The notes under the pieces were generated by a model. The model had not been told where the DNA came from. It worked only from the letters and a program-made list of their open reading frames with translations, and ran no database searches. Made by a program: the position numbers and the translations under genes. DNA of 64,000 nucleotides, taken from Micromonospora tarensis (lineage in GTDB: Bacteria; Actinomycetota; Actinomycetes; Mycobacteriales; Micromonosporaceae). Position 1 is the first letter of the stretch, and each line of letters opens with the position of its first letter. Where the stretch lies: NCBI RefSeq assembly GCF_016803395.1, contig NZ_JAEVHL010000007.1:1-64000 (forward strand), in the 5' to 3' direction. Shown piece after piece: positions 17,329-26,250 of the stretch.

Positions 17329-17372
17329 TGTGTGCTCTGGCGAACGCCTGCCCCACTCACAGCCACTCACAA
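17329..17372 (-). promoter_or_regulatory. mirror-image regulatory module, copy 1
   Basis: A 24-bp sequence (17329-17352, core CTCTGGCGAACGCC) followed by CTCACAG at 17356 and CTCACAA at 17366, spaced 10 bp. The same 24 bp is present, perfectly inverted, at 19889-19912 with CTGTGAG units beside it. Relative to the gene each one faces (17048 reverse and 20170 forward), both copies have the same orientation and a similar distance, about 260-280 bases. Confidence 0.75.
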
Positions 17373-17400
17373 CGAGGGGTTTTCTCAGTTGAGGTGATCC

Positions 17401-17460
17401 GTCCCAGGAGCCCTCACCGGGGGAAGGTGACGGGCGCCGTGAGAAGAGGGCTCCTGGGAC
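17401..17460 (-). terminator. hairpin terminator after sigma-like gene
   Basis: Perfect 15-bp arms, GTCCCAGGAGCCCTC (17401-17415) and GAGGGCTCCTGGGAC (17446-17460), separated by 30 bases, beginning 8 bases after the stop of the reverse-strand gene ending at 17468. It is a strong stem suited to rho-independent termination. Confidence 0.8.
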
Positions 17461-17467
17461 AGCCGAC

Positions 17468-18331
17468 CTACGCGACTGCCGTCGAGGTGGCGGCAGCGGT
17501 GGAGAGGCGGCGGCTGGCGGCGCGCAGACTGGCCCGGCGTTCGGCTCGCGCCGCCAACGCCTCGGCGGCCTGCGGCGACGCCACGCCGGTCAGCATGCCG
17601 CTGGCGAGGGCTTCGGCGAGGCGGGTGTCGATGCGACCCAACCGCATGCGCAGGGCGTCGGTGCTGATGCCCATCCGGGCCGCGATTGGATCCATGGCCC
17701 GCCGTCCCAGTCGCACGTCGATGTAGGGCTGCTCGTCGTCGGCGTCGAGGATCCCGAGGCGCACCGCGCGGCGTACCAGCAGGTCCGGATGCCCGTAGGG
17801 CACCTGCGGGGTCCGCGGTCCCGTGACGCGCTCCACGTCCTCGACCGTGGTGAACTCGCCGGCCTGCTGACGCAACGCGTGCCCGGCGCGCCACCCGGCC
17901 CGGCACAACGACGCGTACGGCGCCCGGCGGGCCACGTCCACGTGGTCGCGCAGCGCCGCCAGGAAACCCGCGAGGATCTCCGCGCTGATGTCGTCGGGGT
18001 CGCCGCGGTAGCCGTCGGACAAGCGCCTGGCGTAGCGGCGCAGCGCCGGCATCGCCATGCCGACCGCGGCGATGACCCACTGCGGTCCGTCCAGGCGGGC
18101 ACGACGGATCAGCTCCCGCCACTCCGCGTCGCGGACGGTGTAGGCGCGCGGGTTGGCCAGCAGCCAGTCCCGCAGCGCCGGCAGCGCCAGGACACCCTTC
18201 GGCAGGCCGTCATCCGGACCGAACTCGTCGAGGTCGAGGGACAGGGGCGCCGGATCGCTGGTCAGCGCCGCGAACGCCACGTCGACGGCGTCCAGGGGCG
18301 CGGCGGGCGAGATCGTGTCGGACACACTCAT
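17468..18331 (-). CDS. sigma-factor-like helix-turn-helix protein
   Basis: 287 residues from ATG 18331, with GAGGAG eight bases upstream. The C-terminal third has a sigma region-4-like helix-turn-helix (DPIAARMGISTDALRMRLGRIDTRLAEAL region, near residues 215-245). The middle helices (PQWVIAAVGMAMPALRRYAR, SAEILAGFLAAL) vaguely resemble sigma region 2. It is probably a DNA-binding regulator of the integrative element. CTCACAG/CTCACAA repeats lie 85 and about 300 bases upstream of its start, so it may share or control the same regulatory network. No close known homologue comes to mind. Confidence 0.6.
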   Translation of the reverse strand: MSVSDTISPAAPLDAVDVAFAALTSDPAPLSLDLDEFGPDDGLPKGVLALPALRDWLLANPRAYTVRDAEWRELIRRARLDGPQWVIAAVGMAMPALRRYARRLSDGYRGDPDDISAEILAGFLAALRDHVDVARRAPYASLCRAGWRAGHALRQQAGEFTTVEDVERVTGPRTPQVPYGHPDLLVRRAVRLGILDADDEQPYIDVRLGRRAMDPIAARMGISTDALRMRLGRIDTRLAEALASGMLTGVASPQAAEALAARAERRASLRAASRRLSTAAATSTAVA

Positions 18332-18413
18332 GATCAGTACTCCTCGGTCAGAGACCATCGAGGTCGCCGCGGTCTTTTCGGCGACGCTGGGATGCCGATT
18401 ACGCCACGACCCA

Positions 18414-18429
18414 CTCACAACGCTCACAG
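18414..18429. repeat. pair of CTCACA(A/G) motifs
   Basis: CTCACAA at 18414 and CTCACAG at 18423, nine bases apart, about 85 bases upstream of the reverse-strand sigma-like gene start. They have the same orientation as the larger arrays. Confidence 0.6.
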
Positions 18430-18627
18430 CGCAGGTCAGGCCCGCTTTTCGCCCCCAGTGGACCGCCGTAGCGCTCCACCCGAACTCCGGGCGCCAGTCC
18501 GGCACCTCGCGGGCGACGCGGACGGGCTGCGGTACGGCTGAGCAGGACTGTGAGCCACCGAGGTGCACCGTGGACGGCACCCGGACGGCTCAGCGAAGAG
18601 GTCACGATCGTCAAGCCGCGCCCACCG

Positions 18628-18664
18628 CTCACAGTGACTCACAGCGGCTCACAGACACTCACAG
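18628..18664. repeat. iteron array A: four CTCACAG units, 10-bp period
   Basis: CTCACAG at 18628, 18638, 18648 and 18658, exactly one helical turn apart. The three-base spacers vary. This is a protein-binding iteron pattern, not a CRISPR. Confidence 0.85.
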
Positions 18665-18933
18665 CCGCTGACCCCGCCCATCTGGTCAGCGAATCTCGTC
18701 CGTCAGCGGCGATCGGATCACTCTCGTGGGGCACTGAACCACCTTGGTGGCATCGGACTGACAGCTCCGTTGAACTTCGTGCCACCGAAGGTGCGCCGCA
18801 GCCGTTCTCGCCGCCGAGGTCGCACCGCCGCTGGTCATCTCGCGCGAGGGGTGCTGGCAGGGCTGTGAGCGTAGGGGCGGGTGCGAGAAGTGACCCCGAC
18901 AAGAGAGTCTCCGGGGCCCTATACACCCTCCCA

Positions 18934-18980
18934 CTCACAGCGACTCACAGCCGCTCACAAAGACTTCCGGCGACTCACAG
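18934..18980. repeat. iteron array B: CTCACAG units, 10-bp period
   Basis: CTCACAG at 18934 and 18944, CTCACAA at 18954, a degenerate unit at 18964 and CTCACAG at 18974, all in 10-bp register. Confidence 0.85.
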
Positions 18981-19401
18981 CGGCGTGGCATCCGCTGCCG
19001 GGCACGCCCGGTAGGCCAGCGGACGACGCCGGCGTGGCACGAACTCCGACCAAATGCCGCGTCCCTGTCCCTGGGCGTCATGCCCGGCACCTCACCCATG
19101 TCGACCGCTGAGGTGTGCGCACCAGTGGGGGGAACACTCTGTCCCGGATGCCTCGCCCGGGAAGCGTGCGATCCGGTGTCAACGAGGGCGGTCGATTGAC
19201 AGGTTGTCCGTGCGGGCGGCGGCGACCGCGTCCGCGAGGACAGGAACATCGGCCTCGGCGCTGTGTCACTTCGTCCGGACACACGTTCACGAGCGGTCAC
19301 ATGACGTCGAGAAGTGCCGATCGGTATCGTCCGCGCGGCCATGGCCTCAAGGTGGGCACAGCATGCCTCCGTGCCTGGACCGGTGTCCGTGACGTCGCGC
19401 A

Positions 19402-19765
19402 TGTCATCGATGCTCGTCGTTGACAAAATGTCCGGCGGATCGCTGATCAGGCCCGGGACAACTCTTCCTCGCGCGTCACTGGCCTGGAGTGACACTGGCG
19501 CAGGTTGGCCGAGGTTCGTCTCGTGGCGGCGATGGCCAACCGGCATGACATCACCGCGCCGCGTAGGCGGGTGTGTCAACCGCTCGCCAGAGGTGTCCGC
19601 GCTCGTCGGTGACGGACATGTTCCCGGACAACTTGTCATCGACTTGCATGAATTCCTGACCGGTCGTCGCCGCTGCCCGTGTGACACGTTGGCACCGCGG
19701 CGGAGCCGTCGGCGGACAGGCTGTCGGAGCATTCGTCAACCGTCACACCGCCCACCTGTCATCGA
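19402..19765. repeat. three dispersed TGTCATCGA direct repeats
   Basis: TGTCATCGA at 19402, 19634 and 19757; the last two share 12 bases (TGTCATCGACTT). They sit among TGTC/GACA half-sites, suggesting a second binding protein acting in the gene-free region. Confidence 0.55.
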
Positions 19766-19858
19766 CTTTTGCCACTGTCCGGGTGGGTTGGCGTCGAGGC
19801 GGCGGCGCATCGGCGTTGGTATCGGCGCCGGCTCCGTGTGAGCGCTCGGACGGGCGGC

Positions 19859-19912
19859 CTGTGAGTCCCTGTGAGTGGCGGTGAGTCAGGCAGGCGTTCG
19901 CCAGAGCACACA
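19859..19912 (+). promoter_or_regulatory. mirror-image regulatory module, copy 2
   Basis: CTGTGAG at 19859 and 19869 and CGGTGAG at 19879 (10-bp period), then the inverted 24-bp sequence at 19889-19912. A TACAGAT run lies near 19923. The module is about 260 bases upstream of the excisionase-like start and mirrors 17329-17372. Confidence 0.75.
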
Positions 19913-20169
19913 GGCGCGGGTTTACAGATGTCAGTGCCCTGACCGGCGTGGCGCGGAGCCGACATCGAGATGAGCGAGCACCGACGTAAGTACCGCTTGA
20001 GTCGTCCCGGCCGGCCGTGCTGGACGTCGCGAGCCAGATCGAGCGCCTGTCGGATCTGCTCCTGCGATCCGGCCGTGAGAACCGAGTCCGCATCCGGGCA
20101 CCCGGTCTCACCGCCGCGCGCCCCCGTGCCTGACGCCGTACGCCCGTGCCCACCGTTGAGGAGATGACC

Positions 20170-20490
20170 ATGAGATCGTCCAGACGCACTCGAACGGTGC
20201 CACCGCAGTCTGGGGAAGAGGCGGCCGCTGGTGAGCGGGAGCCGACGTGGACGGCCGAGCGGATCCGCGCCCTGGGCGCCAGCACCGACCTGGCCACCGC
20301 CGCGGTGGTGCTCGGCATGTCCCGCTCCGCCGCCTACAAGCTGATCCGCCGCGACGCGTTTCCCGTGCCGCACTTCCGCGTCGGGGCTCACTACCGGATA
20401 CCGACGGCGCCGCTGCTCGCCACCCTGCACCTGGGTGACCCCGGCACCACGCCGGAGCGCGCCGCCGGTGCCACGAGTGCCCCACCGTAG
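20170..20490 (+). CDS. xis: excisionase-like helix-turn-helix protein
   Basis: 106 residues. ATG 20170 is preferred because GAGGAG lies six bases upstream; ATG 20164 and GTG 20146 are alternatives. It has one MerR/excisionase-type HTH: STDLATAAVVLGMSRSAAYKL, followed by FPVPHFRVGAHYRIPTAPLL, the usual strand-and-helix ending of element-encoded excisionases. It lies 200 bases upstream of the integrase on the same strand, as in many actinomycete integrative elements. Its likely role is directing excision together with the integrase. Confidence 0.8.
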   Translation: MRSSRRTRTVPPQSGEEAAAGEREPTWTAERIRALGASTDLATAAVVLGMSRSAAYKLIRRDAFPVPHFRVGAHYRIPTAPLLATLHLGDPGTTPERAAGATSAPP

Positions 20491-20687
20491 GCGCGCGTTC
20501 CGCGTCGGCCGGGGCCCATCGCGTCCAACCCACGCCGCGCCAACGCGCGCGGCCCCTGTTCCAGCTCCGACCTTGCGCCGGGACCGTCGTCTGACGGTCC
20601 CGGCGACTTGATCGTGCCCGCGGATCACGCGTGGATGTCGATCGACGAAACCGATGCACCCCACCTGAACGAGGAGCGCCACCTGCC

Positions 20688-22147
20688 ATGCCTGACGGAA
20701 GCATCTTCAAACGCTGCGGCTGCCGCCACCCCGACACCGGCAAGCCCTTCGGAAACGACTGTCCCAAACTGCGCCGCCCCAACCGCGCCTGGAGTTCCGA
20801 GCACGGCCACTGGGCCTACCAAATCGAACTCCCACCCACCACCGACGGCCGACGCCGCCAACTACGCCGCGCCGGCCTACCCAACCGCCGCGCCGCCGCC
20901 GACGAACTCGACCAGGCCCGGGAACTACTCGCCCTCGCCGGCGGGGACCGGCGGCGGCGCACCGAGGTCGCCGACGTGCTTCAGGCCGCGGTGCGGGCCA
21001 AGCGGCCGCTGCCCGAGGTCGACCGCCTCCGGCAGCGGCTGCGCGGCGACGGCCCACTGGCGGACATGGCGACCCTCGCCGAGTACCTCGCCGGCTGGCT
21101 GGAGCACCTCAACATCGACGCGAACACCATCGGCGGTTACGCGTCGATCGTACGCGTGCACCTCATCCCGCACCTCGGTGAGGTCCCGCTGGACAAGCTG
21201 CGCACCAGCCACATCCGCGAGATGTTCGCCGCGATCGGACGCCGCAACGACGAGATCCTCGCGGCCAGAACCAGCCCCGACCCGGCGGTGCGCCAGTCGG
21301 TCGCCGGGTGCGCCCCACCGGCCCCGCGCGTCGTCAGCGCATCCGCGCCTGCCTGCGCAAGGCCATCAACGACGCCCTCGCCGACGAACTCATCGTCGGC
21401 TCCAACCCTGCCGCGCTGGTCAAAACCCCGGCCGACCGGCCGCTGCCAATCGTGTGGGAGGACGAACGCGTGCAACGCTGGAAGGACACCGGCAAGGTCC
21501 CCGGACCGGTGATGGTGTGGACCGACGCCCAGGTCGTCAACTTCCTCGACCACGCCGCGCAGCACGCTCCCGACCTGCACCCGATGTGGCACTACATGGC
21601 CTACCGAGGGCCCCGCCGCGGCGAGGCCTGCGGACTGCGTGACAGCGAAGTCCGCCTGCACCGACGGGAAACCACCATCAACAACCAGATCGCCACCCAC
21701 GGCTACACCCCCGTGCAGAAACCCCCCAAGAGCAGAGCCGGCAACCGCGACGTCGCCCTCGACGCCGACACCGTCAAGGTCCTCACCGCCTACAAGGCCC
21801 GCCGCGCCCAGTGGCAACTCGCCGCCGGTCCGGCGTGGCCCGACACCGGCCTGTTCTTCGTCCGCCCCGACGGGCAGCCCTGGCACCCCAACGCCATCAC
21901 CCAACGCTTCCGCCGGCTCGTCCGCAAAGCCGGTCTACCACCGATCCGGCTGCACGACCTGCGCCACAGCGCCGCCACCATCGCCCTCGACGCCGGCGTC
22001 GACATCAAGGTCCTCGCCGACCAACTCGGCCACTCCACTACCACCCTGACCCGCGACACCTACCAAAGCGTCACCAAACAACTGCACCAGGACGCCGCCG
22101 ACGCCGTCGCGAAGAAGATCAACCAGAAGCGCCGCAAGGCGGGGTGA
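20688..22147 (+). pseudogene. int: tyrosine integrase, broken by a single missing base
   Basis: Reads from ATG 20688 (SIFKRCGC N-terminus, then an SAM-like core-binding domain) in one frame to about 21305, where translation continues in the next frame. One extra G at GTCGCCGG/GTGCG would restore VAGVRPTGPARRQRIR. The second part carries the catalytic residues: RGPRRGEACGL (Arg I), LHDLRHSAA (H-x-x-R), DQLGHS and TRDTYQ (Tyr). The repaired protein would be 486 residues, full length for the actinomycete element family. As read, the enzyme is inactive unless the missing base is a sequencing error. A related N-terminal stub lies at 42971-43120. Confidence 0.85.
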
Positions 22148-22226
22148 AGCCCAACCTCGCGAAGGCGGCAGCGGACGACCGCGTGCGGCCGGGCCGGTCC
22201 CGGTCTCGAGCGAATACGCTCGCGAC

Positions 22227-23051
22227 GTGAGCGGTGAGGACCAGCGGCTGAGCCGGCGGGGCAGCTTCGACGAGGACCCGGACAACTACCAGGCGGCCCG
22301 GCCAGGGTACCCACGGCGGGTGTACGAGGTGCTTCGCGGGCTTGGGCTGCGGCCGGGTGCGCGCGTCCTGGAGATCGGACCCGGAACAGGGCAGGTGACC
22401 CGTCCCCTCGTGGACGCCGGCGCGTCGGTGCTGGCGGTGGAACTCGGTGGCCGGCTGGCGGCCCGGCTGCGAACGAACCTGGCCGGCCACGACGTGACCG
22501 TCGTCGAGGGCGACTTCACCACCGTGCCACTGCCCGACGACACCTTCGACCTGGCGGTCTGCGCCACCGCCTTCCACTGGCTAAACGCGGGCGCGGCGGT
22601 ACGACGGCTGGCCCGCCTCGTTCGGCCGGGCGGAGGGCTGGCGGTGTGGTGGACGGTCTTCGGCGACCCCGACCGCAGCCCGCCCTGGCGCACCGAGCTG
22701 GACGCGGTGTATCGACGATGGCTACCGGGGCAGGAACGCGGCCCCGCCGGTAGGCCAGCGCCGCTGCGGGTCGCCGAGCGCACGGCGGAACTGCGGGCAG
22801 GTGACTGGTTCGGCCCCGTCCGGGTCGAAATGATCCGCTGGGAGCACCAGCTGACCCCGCACGGCGCACGCGGGCTGTGGGGGACCTTCCCAGACGTCCG
22901 CGAGTTGAGCGCCGACCAGCGCGAGGCGTTCCTCGACGGCGTCGCCGAGGTGATCGCCCGCCAACCCGGCGGGACGGCGGTCGACCACTACGTCACCGCG
23001 CTGTACACGGCGCAGCGGCGAAACAGCTCCGCCCTTCCGGCCGGTTCTTGA
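22227..23051 (+). CDS. class I SAM-dependent methyltransferase
   Basis: 274 residues starting at GTG 22227. Residues about 41-52 contain the SAM motif I VLEIGPGTGQVT; AVELGG, VVEGDFTTVPLPDDTFDLAVC and ATAFHWL follow, typical of methyltransferase-11 family enzymes acting on small molecules. The substrate cannot be told. It begins 80 bases after the integrase and may be the first gene outside the element. The 13-mer GGCAGCGGACGAC occurs both before and just after it (about 22167 and 23058), possibly by chance. Confidence 0.8.
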   Translation: MSGEDQRLSRRGSFDEDPDNYQAARPGYPRRVYEVLRGLGLRPGARVLEIGPGTGQVTRPLVDAGASVLAVELGGRLAARLRTNLAGHDVTVVEGDFTTVPLPDDTFDLAVCATAFHWLNAGAAVRRLARLVRPGGGLAVWWTVFGDPDRSPPWRTELDAVYRRWLPGQERGPAGRPAPLRVAERTAELRAGDWFGPVRVEMIRWEHQLTPHGARGLWGTFPDVRELSADQREAFLDGVAEVIARQPGGTAVDHYVTALYTAQRRNSSALPAGS

Positions 23052-23186
23052 AATCGGGCAGCGGACGACTGAAGGGCGCCCAGCGATCCACGCTTTCAAC
23101 AGGGACTGGGCCAGCCGGGACTGCAGAAGCCGGACATCACCTGCGAGCCGACGCGCCGATGCGCCCCTCCCAGTAGACGGGACAGC

Positions 23187-24065
23187 TTAGGGCCGCCCGG
23201 AAAGTGTTCGGGTGTCGGTGGTGGTGTGGCCGCGTTCGAGGATCAGCACGTAGGAGAACAGGCCCGGCTTCGCACCGTGCACCTGTTCGTGGGCGGAGAG
23301 TACTTCGCCAGTGCTGGGGTGGATGATGAGCTGCGTCTGGGAGTTGTCGGCACTCACGGTGAAGCCGAGGCCGGTTCGTCCGGCGAGGTCAGTCCGCTCG
23401 CCCTGGTAGCCGATGGTCGGCACGTCCGCGAGGACGCGCAGCGTGGCTGCGCGCTGTGCTCGGTCGAGGTATTGGCTGGTGGCGACGCCGATGACGCCGT
23501 GGACGAGCATGCGCGGGTAGGCGGGCTCGCCGGCCAGCTCGTATGGGGCCAGCGCACTAGCGAGCTCCGCGGGATCGGTGGGCAGCGGTTCGGGAAGGTA
23601 CGGCTCGAGATCGCCGCTGACGTATCGCGTCGTCTTCGTCCCGGCAGCGGCGAATTGGCGGCGCTCGTCAGATGTCGGGCGGTGGGCGAGGCCACGCACG
23701 TCGGGGAGCCGGCGCGTCACCTCGCGGCCGGAGTAGTCGGCGTCGCGGCGCCAGCGCTGTAGGTCTGAGCGGGTGATGACATTGGTGGCACGGGTCCAGG
23801 ATTGGGTGTGCAGGTAGCTGTAGGGCAGGTCGATGGTGCGATCGGCGGGGGCGGCGGTGATGGTGCCGGCGAGCAGGCGCAGGCGCTGCGGTGGGGTGAG
23901 GCCGGGCGCTGTCGCCGCGAGTGCCGGGGATGGGGACGCCGAGGGCGTCGCGGGAGCTGGTGTGGCCGATGACGAGCCGGAGGGTCCGGGTTGGCAGCCA
24001 GCGAGGAGGAGGCCGGCGAGCAGCCCCGCCGAGCATCGGCGCGTGGTGAGGGCGGTGCGGAGCAA
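23187..24065 (-). CDS. lipoprotein, hypothetical
   Basis: 292 residues. A signal peptide with lipobox LLLAGC near residues 19-24 is followed by a Ser/Pro/Ala-rich linker, so it is probably lipid-anchored outside the membrane. The folded part has DLPYSYLHTQSW, a repeated-strand layout and TQLIIHPSTGEVL, as in actinobacterial CU044_5270-type lipoproteins. It probably starts at TTG 24065 (GGAAGGA 11 bases upstream). Function unknown. Confidence 0.65.
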   Translation of the reverse strand: MLRTALTTRRCSAGLLAGLLLAGCQPGPSGSSSATPAPATPSASPSPALAATAPGLTPPQRLRLLAGTITAAPADRTIDLPYSYLHTQSWTRATNVITRSDLQRWRRDADYSGREVTRRLPDVRGLAHRPTSDERRQFAAAGTKTTRYVSGDLEPYLPEPLPTDPAELASALAPYELAGEPAYPRMLVHGVIGVATSQYLDRAQRAATLRVLADVPTIGYQGERTDLAGRTGLGFTVSADNSQTQLIIHPSTGEVLSAHEQVHGAKPGLFSYVLILERGHTTTDTRTLSGRP

Positions 24066-24135
24066 GGTGTCTCGTGTCCTTCCGATGCGAGTTTGGTGCG
24101 GGTGCGCCCAGGCAATCTGTCCCGGTGATGGGCGT

Positions 24136-25266
24136 TCAGGTTCGGGCGGTCCGGCCGGTGCCGGGCATGGCGGTCATCGCGAAGTGCGTGGGATGACCCG
24201 GCGGGTCGTTAGCTGTGGTGTGCATGCGGTACAGGGCGGCTGTCATACGCGCGACGGCGGGGTGGTGGGGATGGACACGGCGGTGGTCGGCGATGGTGCG
24301 GGCGAGGAGTTGCCGCGCGAGTTCCTGGTGGCCGTGTTCGTGCAGGACGACGGCGAGGGTGGCTTGGGCGGCGAGGGTGGGTAGTGCGTAGGGTCCGTCG
24401 GCTTGGGTGTGGTGGCGGATGAGGTCGCTGTAGCAGTCGGCGGCGGCGGTGAGGTTCCCGGCGGCGCGGTGGGTGGCGGCCAGGACGCGCAGGGCGGCGC
24501 GGACTTGCGGGTTGGTGGGGTCCCGGAGGAGGTGGCGGAGGCTGCGGTGTCCCCACTGGGCCCAGGGCAGCGCGGCGGCTGGTTCGCCGCTGGTTAGGGT
24601 GAGGGTGGCCAGGAGCGCGGCGGCGCGGGCGGTCGCGGTGTCCAGGGCGAGCCTGCCGCTGGTGAGGTCGATGTGCAGGAGCCCGCTGTTCAGGACGTCG
24701 ATGGCACGCTCGAGCGTGTTGTCGGCGGCGTGGCGCCGGGCCACGTGCAGACGCTGAGCCATGCCCATCATCGGGCCGGTGATTTGCCGGGATACGGCTC
24801 TCCAGGTGATGTGCAGGTCTGTGCTGGTCGCGCCGACGGTGACGCGGTGGATCGGGCCGAGTGCGTAGGAGGCGGCCTGGGTCGTCTTGCCGGGTGGGAC
24901 GAGGTGTGGGGTGCGGTGCAGGATCACTGCGGCGACGGCGCTGCGGATCTCGTCGGCCGGAACCGGTGTGCGCCCGCAGGACGGCGCGCACAGGTAGACC
25001 CTGCCGCAGCCGGGCAGCTGGATGAGGACCATGGATCGCGCGCAGGTGTGGCATGCCAGGAGGTGGGGTGGCACGGGCGCGGCCTGCACGGTGCGGGCCC
25101 GCGAGACCCATTCCTCAACCGTCGCCGGCGACAGGCCATGGCCGCGGGCCACGTCCCGGAACGCTCGGTGCAGGCCGTTGACGGCGGCGTGCTCGATGCT
25201 CGCGGCGACGACATTGGCGACAAAGGCGGGTGTCCACGCGGCGAGGACTGGCGTCCGCGTCGGCAT
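24136..25266 (-). CDS. zinc-finger and TPR-like regulatory protein
   Basis: 376 residues from ATG 25266, with GGAAGGA six bases upstream. The N-terminus has an HTH-like helix pair (AFRDVARGHGLSPATVEEWVSRA), then cysteines CHTC and CAPSC that could form a zinc knuckle (near residues 75-103). The C-terminal 200 residues are alpha-helical TPR-like repeats (ARAAALLATLTLTSGEPAAALPWA, RVLAATHRAAGNLTAAADCYSDL). It resembles the actinomycete regulators that pair an HTH with TPRs. Partner unknown. Confidence 0.6.
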   Translation of the reverse strand: MPTRTPVLAAWTPAFVANVVAASIEHAAVNGLHRAFRDVARGHGLSPATVEEWVSRARTVQAAPVPPHLLACHTCARSMVLIQLPGCGRVYLCAPSCGRTPVPADEIRSAVAAVILHRTPHLVPPGKTTQAASYALGPIHRVTVGATSTDLHITWRAVSRQITGPMMGMAQRLHVARRHAADNTLERAIDVLNSGLLHIDLTSGRLALDTATARAAALLATLTLTSGEPAAALPWAQWGHRSLRHLLRDPTNPQVRAALRVLAATHRAAGNLTAAADCYSDLIRHHTQADGPYALPTLAAQATLAVVLHEHGHQELARQLLARTIADHRRVHPHHPAVARMTAALYRMHTTANDPPGHPTHFAMTAMPGTGRTART

Positions 25267-25538
25267 CGGCGTTCCTTCCTGCTGTTCGTGTTCAGGTGGT
25301 GGGTGCGGGTAGCACCGCTGGGCTGGTGCAGGCGGTCGCAGCCGAGGGCTGCGCATTTGGGCGGAGGGTGTGGCCGGCGGCGACAGCGGGGGAGTGCCGT
25401 CGCTGGCCACGTCGGTCGCCGCTGCCGTCCCTCTCCGGGCGGGCGACCGGCTTGTACGCCCCTTCGTGGGCCCAGCGCAGCTGGCGGGCGCCGAGGCGGG
25501 ACGGTCGGGAGCTGTTACCTGGGCGTCTGCACCCCGGC

Positions 25539-26207
25539 CTAGCGCTGCGCGTCAGACTGGGGGCGCGCCGGCGCGGTGACGGTCGCCGGCCTGGCGATGT
25601 TGTCGGGCCAGGATCCGCGAGTTGGGTGAGGGTTGCGGCGCATCGGGGCGATGATCGGCCCGGCGAGCAGGGTGAGCGCGGGTCTCGGGAGGTAGCCGTG
25701 CCGGCGGTACACGTCCTGGCTGCCATGGATGGTTTCGGTCCACGAGGGCATGTCGATGCGGTCGAGGCGGCTCTCGTGGTGGGTGAGCATCGCCGCGCCG
25801 ATACCGCGCTGCCGGGCGGCGGGAATGACGGCGAGAACTGCCAGGTGGTAGTGAGGTTCGGTGGGTCGGACCTGGGTGAGGAGTTGGTCGAGGAGTTCGA
25901 ACTGCCGCGCGTGCGGGCCGGCGGCGTCGGCCAGTCGGCTGCGGTAGTTCGACGGTGGCGGGATGCTGCGGTAGCGGTGGAACCCCATCGCGGCGGCGCT
26001 CAGGTCGTCGGTTATCTGGATGTCGCCGAAGAACATGGCGTGTTCCACCCAGATGACCGCCACGTCGGTGAGGATCCGCTGCCGGCAGGTCGCGTCGGGC
26101 ACCAGCCACTGGGCGAGCGGACCGGAATGCAGGGCGTCGGCGACGATTGCGGCGATTGGTTCCTTGTCCGCCCACCGGGCGGCACGGGTACGCGGAATGA
26201 CGTCCAT
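25539..26207 (-). CDS. GNAT family N-acetyltransferase
   Basis: 222 residues from ATG 26207, with TGGAGG seven bases upstream. Motif A of GNAT enzymes is clear: LAVLAVIPAARQRGIGAAML, the acetyl-CoA pyrophosphate-binding loop, followed by a C-terminal VYRRHGYLP strand. It transfers an acetyl group to an unknown amine. It is transcribed in the same direction as its neighbours and overlaps none. Confidence 0.85.
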   Translation of the reverse strand: MDVIPRTRAARWADKEPIAAIVADALHSGPLAQWLVPDATCRQRILTDVAVIWVEHAMFFGDIQITDDLSAAAMGFHRYRSIPPPSNYRSRLADAAGPHARQFELLDQLLTQVRPTEPHYHLAVLAVIPAARQRGIGAAMLTHHESRLDRIDMPSWTETIHGSQDVYRRHGYLPRPALTLLAGPIIAPMRRNPHPTRGSWPDNIARPATVTAPARPQSDAQR

Positions 26208-26250
26208 GAGATGCCTCCAAGGGCAGCGGATCGGGTGGGATGGTGCGGGC

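Larger units (their letters stand above)
18332..20169. other. 1.8-kb gene-free repeat-rich region
   Basis: No credible gene on either strand; open frames here are short and lack ribosome sites. It holds CTCACAG iteron arrays (18414, 18628-18664, 18934-18980, inverted at 19859-19885), three TGTCATCGA copies and many TGTC/GACA half-sites from 19150 to 19780. Such a layout suits a replication origin, transfer origin or multi-site operator of the mobile element. Confidence 0.55.

Noticed and set aside
18628..18980. CRISPR array
   Set aside because: Units are 7 bp at a 10-bp period with three-base gaps; there are no spacers of CRISPR size and no cas genes.
20300..20305. Avoidance of CCGCGG as proof of Eco29kI specificity
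   Set aside because: CCGCGG is present in the window (for example here), so depletion cannot be argued by eye.
22167..23070. Attachment-site direct repeats around the methyltransferase gene
   Set aside because: Only 13 bp (GGCAGCGGACGAC) match, and no tRNA or element gene lies between; too short to call.
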